Origin: Limnomonas spitsbergensis
Taxonomy: Eukaryota > Chlorophyta > Chlorophyceae > Chlamydomonadales
Reading direction: 5' to 3'
DNA length: 64,000 bases
Assembly: GCA_037349105.1 (NCBI GenBank)
Contig: JAYJMM010000123.1
Coordinates: forward strand, 6,820,001-6,884,000
A model generated the notes under the pieces. The model saw only the letters and a program-made list of their open reading frames with translations, was not told the DNA's origin and ran no database searches. How positions within the stretch are numbered: the stretch's first letter is position 1; the number at the start of each line of letters is the position of its first letter. Below, piece after piece: positions 47,701 to 59,700 of this stretch. Position numbers and translations under genes: made by a program.

Positions 47701-50700
47701 GATTAGGATGGTGGAAGGGTGTGTCGACAGAAGGGTGTGGATTAGGATGGTGGAAGGGTGTGTCGACAGAAGGGTGTGGATTAGGATGGTGGAAGGGTGT
47801 GTCGACAGAAGGGTGTGGATTAGGATGGTGGAAGGGTGTGTCGACAGAAGGGTGTGGATTAGGATGGTGGAAGGGTGTGTCGACAGAAGGGTGTGGATTA
47901 GGATGGTGGAAGGGTGTGTCGACAGAAGGGTGTGGATTAGGATGGTGGAAGGGTGTGTCGACAGAAGGGTGTGGATTAGGATGGTGGAAGGGTGTGTTGA
48001 CAGAAGGGTGTGGATAAGGATGGTGGAAGGGTGTGTCGACAGAAGGGTGTGGATTAGGATGGTGGAAGGGTGTGTCGACAGAAGGGTGTGGATTAGGATG
48101 GTGGAAGGGTGTGTCGGCAGAAGGGTGTGGATTAGGATGGTGGAAGGGTGTGTCGACAGAAGGGTTTGGATAAGGATGGTGGAAGGGTGTGTTGACAGAA
48201 GGGTGTGGATTAGGATGGTGGAAGGGTGTGTTGACAGAAGGGTGTGGATTAGGATGGTGGAAGGGTGTGTTGACAGAAGGGTTTGGATTAGGATGGTGGA
48301 AGGGTGTGTCGACAGAAGGGTTTGGATAAGGATGGTGGAAGGGTGTGTCGACAGAAGGGTGTGGATTAGGATGGTGGAAGGGTGTGTCGACAGAAGGGTG
48401 TGGATAAGGATGGTGGAAGGGTGTGTTGACAGAAGGGTGTGGATTAGGATGGTGGAAGGGTGTGTCGACAGAAGGGTGTGGATAAGGATGGTGGAAGGGT
48501 GTGTCGGCAGAAGGGTGTGGATAAGGATGGTGGAAGGGTGTGTCGACAGAAGGGTGTGGATTAGGATGGTGGAAGGGTGTGTCGACAGAAGGGTGTGGAT
48601 TAGGATGGTGGAAGGGTGTGTCGACAGAAGGGTGTGGATAAGGATGGTGGAAGGGTGTGTCGACAGAAGGGTGTGGATTAGGATGGTGGAAGGGTGTGTC
48701 GACAGAAGGGTGTGGATAAGGATGGTGGAAGGGTGTGTTGACAGAAGGGTGTGGATTACGATGGTGGAAGGGTGTGTCGACAGAAGGGTGTGGATAAGGA
48801 TGGTGGAAGGGTGTGTCGGCAGAAGGGTGTGGATAAGGATGGTGGAAGGGTGTGTCGACAGAAGGGTGTGGATTAGGATGGTGGAAGGGTGTGTCGACAG
48901 AAGGGTGTGGATTAGGATGGTGGAAGGGTGTGTCGACAGAAGGGTGTGGATTAGGATGGTGGAAGGGTGTGTCGACAGAAGGGTGTGGATTAGGATGGTG
49001 GAAGGGTGTGTCGACAGAAGGGTGTGGATTAGGATGGTGGAAGGGTGTGTCGACAGAAGGGTGTGGATAAGGATGGTGGAAGGGTGTGTTGACAGAAGGG
49101 TGTGGATTAGGATGGTGGAAGGGTGTGTCGGCAGAAGGGTGTAGATAAGGATGGTGGAAGGGTGTGTCGGCAGAAGGGTTTGGATAAGGATGGTGGAAGG
49201 GTGTGTCGACAGAAGGGTGTGGATTAGGATGGTGGAAGGGTGTGTCGACAGAAGGGTGTGGATAAGGATGGTGGAAGGGTGTGTCGACAGAAGGGTGTGG
49301 ATTAGGATGGTGGAAGGGTGTGTCGGCAGAAGGGTGTGGATTAGGATGGTGGAAGGGTGTGTCGACAGAAGGGTGTGGATTAGGATGGTGGAAGGGTGTG
49401 TTGACAGAAGGGTGTGGATTAGGATGGTGGAAGGGTGTGTCGGCAGAAGGGTGTGGATTAGGATGGTGGAAGGGTGTGTTGACAGAAGGGTGTGGATTAG
49501 GATGGTGGAAGGGTGTGTCGACAGAAGGGTTTGGATAAGGATGGTGGAAGGGTGTGTCGACAGAAGGGTGTGGATTAGGATGGTGGAAGGGTGTGTCGAC
49601 AGAAGGGTGTGGATAAGGATGGTGGAAGGGTGTGTCGGCAGAAGGGTGTGGATTAGGATGGTGGAAGGGTGTGTCGACAGAAGGGTGTGGATTAGGATGG
49701 TGGAAGGGTGTGTCGACAGAAGGGTGTGGATTAGGATGGTGGAAGGGTGTGTTGACAGAAGGGTGTGGATTAGGATGGTGGAAGGGTGTGTCGGCAGAAG
49801 GGTGTGGATTAGGATGGTGGAAGGGTGTGTTGACACAAGGGTGATAGACAACAGACAAAGATCCTTTCCTCCCCTGCAAGATGGCTGCCCGCGCCGCCGC
49901 TCGCCCAATCTCCGCCTGCTCTTCACACCGCAGGCGTGCCCGGTCGTTCGCGGAGTGCTTTGTGCGCGACTCCAACGCGCCCAACAGCCCCGAGGGCCCG
50001 CCCACCGCCGTTACGGCGCCGGACAACAGCCCTCCGCACGGCAACGGCTCGGTGCCCAACAGCCCGGCCGCGCAGGCCATCTGCCGGGCCACGGTCCAGG
50101 CACAGGCCCGGCGCTTCTCGGTGGTGCGCGACGCGGAGCTGAACCCGATCGGACACCGGCGCGTGCTGAGCGTTGATGACGACCCGGTCAACCAGATGGT
50201 GATCCAGAGCCTGTTGGCGCCAGTAGGCTATAAGGTGGGTGGGGGGTGGTTAGGGTTAAGGGTTTAACTGGGGGCTGTAAGGTGGGGGCCTTGGGGGAGG
50301 GGGGGGCTTACATCAGCGGTGGGCTAAAAGGTGGGTGGCGGTGGTAAGGGTTAAGGGTTAAGCTGGGGGCATACATCAGCGATGGGCTAAAAGGGGGGGA
50401 CGGGTGGGGATGTTGGTGGTGGTGGGCAGGCTACAAGGTGGGTCTGGAGGGGGGCATACATCATCGGTGGGCTAAAAGGGGGGGGCGGGGCGGTGGTGGG
50501 CTACACTAGCAGTGGGATATAAGGTGGGGGCAGGGGGTGGGCTAAAAGGTGGGGACGGGCGTTAGGGTTTAGCTAGGGGCTACAAGGTGGGGGCAGTGTG
50601 GTGGGCTACAAGGTGGGGGCAGAGTGGTGGGCTACAAGGTGTGTGTGGGGGGTGTAGGGTTAAGGGTTTAGATGGGGGCTGTAGGGGGGGGGGGGGGGGC

Positions 50701-53700
50701 TGATACTAGTGAAGGGTTGGTAATTCATTGGGGAGGAGGGGGGTCTGGCACAGGTGAAAGATCGACATTTCGGTGGGGAGGGGCAGGGGGTGCAGGCGTA
50801 GGTACAGGGTCGGCCGTTCAGCGTATTGGTGGGTTGCATCGCCCACAATGGAGGACATCAGGGAGCATAGGGTGGCCAGGTGTGGGGGAGAGGGGGTAGG
50901 GGGGTCAATCTCTTTCTGCTAGTTTTTGGATGGCCAGAAGGCATCGTTTATGGAGATGGCCAGAAGGCATCGTTTATGAGGATGGCCAGAAGGCATCGTT
51001 TATGGGGATGGCCAGAAGGCATCATTTATGGGGATGGCCAGAAGGCATCATTTATGGGGATGGCCAGAAGGCATCGTTTATGGGGATGGCCAGAAGGCAT
51101 CGTTTATGGGGATGGCCAGAAGGCATCATTTATGGGGATGGCCAGAAGGCATCGTTTATGAGGATGGCCAGAAGGCATCGTTTATGAGGATGGCCAGAAG
51201 GCATCATTTATGGGGATGGCCAGAAGGCATCGTTCATGAGGATGGCCAGAAGGCATCGTTTATGAGGATGGCCAGAAGGCATCGTTCATGAGGATGGCCA
51301 GAAGGCATCGTTTATGAGGATGGCCAGAAGGCATCGTTTATGGGGATGGCCAGAAGGCATCGTTTATGAGGATGGCCAGAAGGCATCGTTTATGGGGATG
51401 GCCAGAAGGCATCGTTTATGAGGATGGCCAGAAGGCATCGTTTATGGGGATGGCCAGAAGGCATCATTTATGGGGATGGCCAGAAGGCATCATTTATGGG
51501 GATGGCCAGAAGGCATCGTTCATGAGGATGGCCAGAAGGCATCGTTTATGAGGATGGCCAGAAGGCATCGTTTATGGAGATGGCCAGAAGGCATCGTTCA
51601 TGAGGATGGCCAGAAGGCATCGTTTATGAGGATGGCCAGAAGGCATCGTTTATGAGGATGGCCAGAAGGCATCGTTTATGGGGATGGCCAGAAGGCATCG
51701 TTCATGAGGATGGCCAGAAGGCATCGTTTATGAGGATGGCCAGAAGGCATCGTTTATGAGGATGGCCAGAAGGCATCGTTTATGAGGATGGCCAGAAGGC
51801 ATCGTTTATGGGGATGGTCAGAAGGCATCGTTTATGGGGATGGCCAGAAGGCATCGTTTATGGGGATGGCCAGAAGGCATCGTTTATGAGGATGGCCAGA
51901 AGGCATCGTTCATGAGGATGGCCAGAAGGCATCGTTTATGGGGATGGCCAGAAGGCATCGTTCATGGGGATGGCCAGAAGGCATCGTTTATGGGGATGGC
52001 CAGAAGGCATCGTTCATGGGGATGGCCAGAAGGCATCGTTCATGGGGATGGCCAGAAGGCATCGTTTATGGGGATGGCCAGAAGGCATCGTTCATGGGGA
52101 TGGCCAGAAGGCATCGTTCATGGGGATGGCCAGAAGGCATCGTTTATGAGGATGGCCAGAAGGCATCGTTTATGGGGATGGCCAGAAGGCATCGTTTATG
52201 AGGATGGCCAGAAGGCATCGTTTATGGGGATGGCCAGAGGGCATCGTTTATGGGGATGGCCAGAAGGCATCGTTTATGAGGATGGCCAGAAGGCATCGTT
52301 TATGGGGATGGCCAGAAGGCATCGTTTATGGGGATGGCCAGAAGGCATCGTTTATGAGGATGGCCAGAAGGCATCGTTTATGGGGATGGCCAGAAGGCAT
52401 CGTTTATGGGGATGGCCAGAAGGCATCGTTTATGGGGATGGCCAGAAGGCATCGTTTATGAGGATGGCCAGAAGGCATCGTTTATGAGGATGGCCAGAAG
52501 GCATCGTTTATGGGGATGGCCAGAAGGCATCGTTTATGGGGATGGCCAGAAGGCATCGTTTATGAGGATGGCCAGAAGGCATCGTTTATGGGGATGGCCA
52601 GAAGGCATCGTTTATGAGGATGGCCAGAAGGCATCGTTCATGGGGATGGCCAGAAGGCATCGTTTATGAGGATGGCCAGAAGGCATCGTTTATGAGGATG
52701 GCCAGAAGGCATCGTTTATGAGGATGGCCAGAAGGCATCGTTTATGGGGATGGCCAGAAGGCATCGTTTATGAGGATGGCCAGAAGGCATCGTTCATGGG
52801 GATGGCCAGAAGGCATCGTTTATGAGGATGGCCAGAAGGCATCGTTTATGGGGATGGCCAGAAGGCATCGTTTATGAGGATGGCCAGAAGGCATCGTTTA
52901 TGGGGATGGCCAGAAGGCATCGTTTATGAGGATGGCCAGAAGGCATCGTTCATGGGGATGGCCAGAAGGCATCGTTTATGAGGATGGCCAGAAGGCATCG
53001 TTTATGAGGATGGCCAGAAGGCATCGTTTATGAGGATGGCCAGAAGGCATCGTTTATGAGGATGGCCAGAAGGCATCGTTCATGAGGATGGCCAGAAGGC
53101 ATCGTTTATGAGGATGGCCAGAAGGCATCGTTTATGAGGATGGCCAGAAGGCATCGTTTATGAGGATGGCCAGAAGGCATCGTTTATGAGGATGGCCAGA
53201 AGGCATCGTTCATGAGGATGGCCAGAAGGCATCGTTTATGAGGATGGCCAGAAGGCATCGTTTATGAGGATGGCCAGAAGGCATCGTTTATGAGGATGGC
53301 CAGAAGGCATCGTTTATGAGGATGGCCAGAAGGCATCGTTTATGGGGATGGCCAGAAGGCATCGTTTATGAGGATGGCCAGAAGGCATCGTTTATGGGGA
53401 TGGCCAGAAGGCATCGTTCATGAGGATGGCCAGAAGGCATCGTTTATGAGGATGGCCAGAGGGCATCGTTTATGAGGATGGCCAGAAGGCATCGTTTATG
53501 AGGATGGCCAGAAGGCATCGTTTATGAGGATGGCCAGAAGGCATCGTTTATGAGGATGGCCAGAAGGCATCGTTTATGAGGATGGCCAGAAGGCATCGTT
53601 TATGAGGATGGCCAGAAGGCATCGTTCATGGGGATGGCCAGAAGGCATCGTTCATGAGGATGGCCAGAAGGCATCGTTTATGAGGATGGCCAGAAGGCAT

Positions 53701-56700
53701 CGTTTATGAGGATGGCCAGAAGGCATCGTTCATGAGGATGGCCAGAAGGCATCGTTCATGAGGATGGCCAGAAGGCATCGTTCATGAGGATGGCCAGAAG
53801 GCATCGTTTATGAGGATGGCCAGAAGGCATCGTTTATGAGGATGGCCAGAAGGCATCGTTCATGAGGATGGCCAGAAGGCATCGTTTATGAGGATGGCCA
53901 GAAGGCATCGTTTATGGGGATGGCCAGAAGGCATCGTTTATGAGGATGGCCAGAAGGCATCGTTTATGAGGATGGCCAGAAGGCATCGTTCATGAGGATG
54001 GCCAGAAGGCATCGTTTATGAGGATGGCCAGAAGGCATCGTTTATGAGGATGGCCAGAAGGCATCGTTTATGAGGATGGCCAGAAGGCATCGTTTATGAG
54101 GATGGCCAGAAGGCATCGTTTATGAGGATGGCCAGAAGGCATCGTTCATGAGGATGGCCAGAAGGCATCGTTTATGAGGATGGCCAGAAGGCATCGTTTA
54201 TGGGGATGGCCAGAAGGCATCGTTTATGAGGATGGCCAGAAGGCATCGTTTATGAGGATGGCCAGAAGGCATCGTTTATGAGGATGGCCAGAAGGCATCG
54301 TTTATGAGGATGGCCAGAAGGCATCATTTATGAGGATGGCCAGAAGGCATCGTTTATGGGGATGGCCAGAAGGCATCGTTTATGGGGATGGCCAGAAGGC
54401 ATCGTTTATGGGGATGGCCAGAAGGCATCGTTTATGGGGATGGCCAGAAGGCATCGTTTATGAGGATGGCCAGAAGGCATCGTTCATGAGGATGGCCAGA
54501 AGGCATCGTTTATGGGGATGGCCAGAAGGCATCGTTTATGGGGATGGCCAGAAGGCATCGTTTATGGGGATGGCCAGAAGGCATCGTTTATGGGGATGGC
54601 CAGAAGGCATCGTTTATGGGGATGGCCAGAAGGCATCGTTTATGAGGATGGCCAGAAGGCATCGTTTATGAGGATGGCCAGAAGGCATCGTTTATGAGGA
54701 TGGCCAGAAGGCATCGTTTATGGGGATGGCCAGAAGGCATCGTTTATGAGGATGGCCAGAAGGCATCGTTTATGAGGATGGCCAGAAGGCATCGTTTATG
54801 GGGATGGCCAGAAGGCATCGTTTATGAGGATGGCCAGAAGGCATCGTTTATGAGGATGGCCAGAAGGCATCGTTTATGAGGATGGCCAGAAGGCATCGTT
54901 TATGGGGATGGCCAGAAGGCATCGTTCATGAGGATGGCCAGAAGGCATCGTTTATGAGGATGGCCAGAAGGCATCGTTTATGAGGATGGCCAGAAGGCAT
55001 CGTTTTTGGGCGCCACCCTACAAATTTAGCTTTGGGCTGCTCCGCCTGGATCCTGGCACCCTGATGCCGCTGTACACTTTGATACTCTTTCTGCCAGCTC
55101 ATGATGACGTATACTTTCCGGACGCCAATATACTGCCCCCTGCCTAACACTGCCTCCCTGCTGCCGCTGCCCCCTGCTGCCGCTGCCCCCTTGCTGCACA
55201 TTTTCTCTGATGATGTGAACCTTTTGGACGCCAACGCACTGCCCCCTTCTCGACACTTCCTCCCTGCTGCCACTGCCCCCTGCTCTCACTGTCTCCTGGG
55301 TACCACTGTACCACTGGGTACCACTGGGTACCCCTATACCCCTGAGACTCTCTCTGCTACGCCCTTCAAGCCATATAATTTCCGGACGCCAACATGCTGC
55401 CCCTTGATGCCCCTGCTGTGCACCCTGAAATATCCTCTTGTCAGGTCTTGCAAGCCATTCGAATAGCAAGGAAATTTCCCACGCGGTTTTTTTAAAACGT
55501 GGAGGGGAGAGGGGGAGGGGGGGTGCTGTTGAGACAGGGTCTTGATGCTGACACGGTGAACCCTGTATCTCTTCATACCAGGCCTTTTGCAAGCCATATG
55601 GATGGCCAAGGAGCATCCCTCACGGTTCCACACACACATGGGCAGGGGGATGGACTATTGTAACTGCGTCTCGCCGCTGACTCTGTAGACCCTGCATCTT
55701 CTTTCTGCTAGGTACTGCAAGCCATGCGGATTGGCCAGGGAGCCCCCGACGGTTTCACATATGAAGAGGGGGGGGGACTATTGTAACTGCGTCTCGCCGC
55801 TGACTGGTTGGACCCTGTATCTTCCTTCTGCTAGGTCTTGCAAGCCATGGATGGCCAGGAGGCGTTGGACCTGTTGGCTTCTGAGGATCAGCTGCCGGAC
55901 ATCATCCTTCTAGATGTGATGATGCCGGGGATGAGCGGATATGAGGTACGAGGGGATCAGCGATTGTGAGGGATGGTTTCGGGATGTTTGTGTAAGGAGA
56001 TAAGCGGTGAGGGTTGAGGGGGTGAGGGATTGTTGTGTGAGGGGATCAGGGGATGAGCGGATATGAGGTACGAGGGGATGTGCGATTGTGAGAGATGGTT
56101 GAATGAGGGGATGAGGGGTTACAATGGATGAGGGGATGAGGGGTTACAATGTCTCAATGTATGACTGTACAAGGGTTTGTCCTGAACCTGTTCGTTTAAA
56201 CCCTGCACACAAACTTCTCACTTTCCCTGGAATATCTCGTCCACACCTCAGGTCCACCTCAAGATCCAAGAGCCCTACCCTCTTGTTTTACACTTGTCCT
56301 GAACCCGTCCCCTAAAACCTGAACACAAAATCCACACTTTCCTGCACTATCTCGTCCACACCTCAGGTCCACCGCAATATCCATGAGCTGTGTCCTTCTA
56401 TTGCACACTTGTTCGGAACCTTTTCCCCTAAATCCTTAACACATACTCCACACTGTTCCCACACTTTCGTGTCCACACTTTAGGTATGCCGCAAGATACA
56501 CGAGCTCTATCCTCAAAACTGTCCGCCCGTCCTCATGGTCAGCGCCAAAAGCAAGGAGGAGAACATTGTGGAGGGGTTGCTGGCTGGTAGTAATGATTAC
56601 CTGGTGAAGCCCTTCGGCAGGTGAGGGGGGAGCTGGAGAGAGGGGAGGGGAGGAGGGGGGGCAGGCCAATCGGCGTTGACCAAAAAGATGTATAAAAGCA

Positions 56701-59700
56701 GGCGAGGGAGATGTATGCAGTTATGCACCCTGCTGCTATTGAAGCAAGCAATGTGGATCAGGCTTTTTGTTCTGCCTGTCACCGAGCCTGTCAGACCAAG
56801 TAAGTTTGTGGGAAGAAAAGTGTAGAAATGATCTTTGAGGGAGGAAGGATCATGTTTTTCTCGCACCTGTAATCTTCAACATCCGTCTTTTCCACACATC
56901 CTTCACATTTCTGAAGGCAAACACAGTGTCCGCACATACCCCACTCTGTCAGGCAGGAGTGCCTCGCTCGCACCTTTCAGCACATCTGCCTCTTTCCACA
57001 CCTCCTTCATACTTGTTACAACAAACTAACTTTTTTCACACCTCCTCCATGCTGCAAGGCAGGAGATCTTTGCTCGCATCCTAGCACATCTGCCTCTTTC
57101 CACACCTCCTTCATACCGTACTTGTTATAACACAATATTGTGTCCACACTTTCTCCACGCGGCCAGGCAGGAGATCCTCGCTCACATTCAGGCACACCTG
57201 CGTTTTCTTGCTCCCACGCCTCCTCCACACTCCTGGGGAAAGGAGTTTGTTGCATGCATCCACCTTTTCACCAGTCTTCACACTTCCCCCCCCCACACAC
57301 ACATCTCCTTCACGCAGCCAGGCAGGAGATACTCAGTCCGCATCCAAGCACACCTGCCTCTTTCCACACTTCCTTCATAATTGTTCCGACAAACAATTTT
57401 TTCCCACACCTCCTCCGCGCTGGCAGGCAGGAGATCCTTGCTCGCATCCAAGCACACCTGCGCTTCAGAGACATGGTCTTCAAGGCAGGAGAGATGTCGG
57501 GTGAGACACTGGGAATGACACGAGGGAAGGGTGCGCCTAACCCTAAGGATTCGAGAAGAGTCACAAAGGATTGGAAACCATAACTAGTTATTACTTCTTA
57601 CTAGGAGGGGGGGAGGGGGGGGGGGGGCAAGGGACAAAGGCTGGTGTGGTGGACATGGGGGAGGGGATCCCTTCTCACCCCCCTCTTTCCCCCTCCTCGA
57701 CCTGCACAGCCAATACCCGAGACGCCTGGGAGGGGAGCTCCTCCTTCCCTGACTTTGACTCTTTAACCCCACCCCTGCTCTCACATTTGTTTCACCGCCT
57801 CAGCTCATTCCCTCCCCCCTTATCCCTCTCCCTCCTCCCCCCCTCGCCTGCACAGCCAATACCCGCAGAGACGCCTTGGTAGGGAGCTCCTCCTCCCTCG
57901 CCTTTGACTCCTTAAACCCATCCCTACTCTCATATTTGTTTCACCTCCCTCAGCTCATTCTTCCCCCCCTTACCCCTCCCCCCCCCCCCCCTCCTCGCCT
58001 GCACAGCCAATACCCGCAGGGACGCCTTAAAGGGGAGCTCCGAGCTGTCCCAGCTGTGCCTGTTTGGTCAGGGGGATGAAGACGACATCAGCGTGCCCTT
58101 CAGCACATTCTGACCCCCCCCTTCCCCCTCTCGCCCTTCTTGCCTACACAGCCAATACCTGCAGGGGAGACTGGAGTGGAGCTCCTCCTCCCCTGACTTT
58201 GACTCCTCAACCCCGCTCTTGCTCTCACATTCCCTCCCCTCCCTTCCCCCCCTCTTCGCTTACACAGCCAATACCCGCAGGGACGCCCTTGAGTGGAGTT
58301 TCTCCTCCCTCTCCTTCGACTCCTGAATACCACTCCTGCTCTCATATTTGTTTTAAGCCCTAAGCTCATTTCCTCCCCCCTCCCTTCCCCATCCCCCTCT
58401 TTGCCCTCGCCTGCACAGCCAATACCCGCAGAGACGCCCTAGAGGGGAGCTCCTCCCTCTCCTTCAGCTCCTTAACCCCACCCCTGCTCTCACATTCCCT
58501 ACCTCCCCTCCCCCCCCATCCTCACCTGCACAGCCAATACCCGCAGAGACGCCTTAGAGGGGAGCTCCGAGCTGTCCCAGTTGTGCCTGGTTGGACAGGG
58601 GGAGGAGGGCAGCATCGGCGTGCCCTTCAGCCTGCCGCCGGACGTCAAGTTGGATATGGAGCACGGCAAGGCATCCACGATGCAGGTAAGCCAGGTGCCG
58701 CATTCCTCCTAGCAGTAGCAGTGGCAGCAGTTGCGGGCGGTGGTAGCAGTTGCAGTCATAGGCAGCAACAGCAGTAGCAGTAGTTGCAGGCAGTGGTAGC
58801 AGCTGCAGTCATAGGCAGTAACAGCAGTAGCAGCAGTTTCGGACAGTGGCAGCAGTTGCAGTCATAGGCAGTAACAACAGTAGCAGCAGTTGCGGGCAGT
58901 GGTAGCAGTTGCAGTCATAGGCAGCAACAGCAGTAGCAGCAGTTGCAGGCAGTGGTAGCAGTTGCAGTCATAGGCAGTAACAGCAGTAGCAGCAGTTGCA
59001 GGCAGTGGTAGCAGTTGCAGTGATAGGCAGTAACAGCAGTAGCAGCAGTTGCAGGCAGTGGTAGCAGCTGCAGTCATAGGCAGCAACAGCAGTAGCAGCA
59101 GTTGCAGGCAGTGGTAGCAGTTGCAGTCATAGGCAGTAACAGCAGTAGCAGCAGTTGCAGGCAGTGGTAGCAGTTGCAGTCATAGGCAGTAACAGCAGTA
59201 GCAGCAGTTGCGGGCAGTGGTAGCAGTTGCAGTCATAGGCAGCAACAGCAGTAGCAGCAGTTGCGGGCAGTGGCAGCAGTTGCAGTCATAGGCAGCAACA
59301 GCAGTAGCAGCAGTTGCGGGCAGTGGTAGCAGTTGCAGTCATAGGCAGCAACAGCAGTAGCAGCAGTTGCAGGCAGAGGTAGCAGTTGCAGTCATAGGCA
59401 GTAACAGCAGTAGCAGCAGTTGCGGGCAGTGGTAGCAGTTGCAGTCATAGGCAGTAACAGCAGTAGCAGCAGTTGCGGGCAGTGGCAGCAGTTGCAGTCA
59501 TAGGCAGCAACAGCAGTAGCAGCAGTTGCGGGCTGTGGCAGCAGTTGCAGTCATAGGCAGTAACAACAGTAGCAGCAGTTGCGGGCAGTGGCAGCAGTTG
59601 CAGTCATAGGCAGCAACAGCAGTAGCAGCAGTTGCGGGCAGTGGTAGCAGTTGCAGTCATAGGCAGCAACAGCAGTAGCAGCAGTTGCAGGCAGTGGTAG

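Larger units (their letters stand above)
55835..57500 (+). other. HKR: HKR exons 17-19: remainder of receiver domain
   Basis: Encodes [16 protein letters not shown] with phospho-acceptor D726, the conserved Ser of LMVSAKS (S756), the conserved lysine in VKPFG (K778), and a final helix [15 protein letters not shown]. Every catalytic residue of a canonical response-regulator receiver is present, so phosphotransfer from H355 is plausible within the polypeptide or dimer. Confidence 0.95.

Noticed and set aside
42305..50191. ORFs of 700-1,170 codons on both strands (His/Pro/Ser-rich and Val/Trp/Arg/Gly-rich repeat proteins)
   Set aside because: They are open only because a 39-bp satellite unit without stops repeats about 190 times; several frames and both strands are open equally, and the region is intron 15 of the rhodopsin gene.
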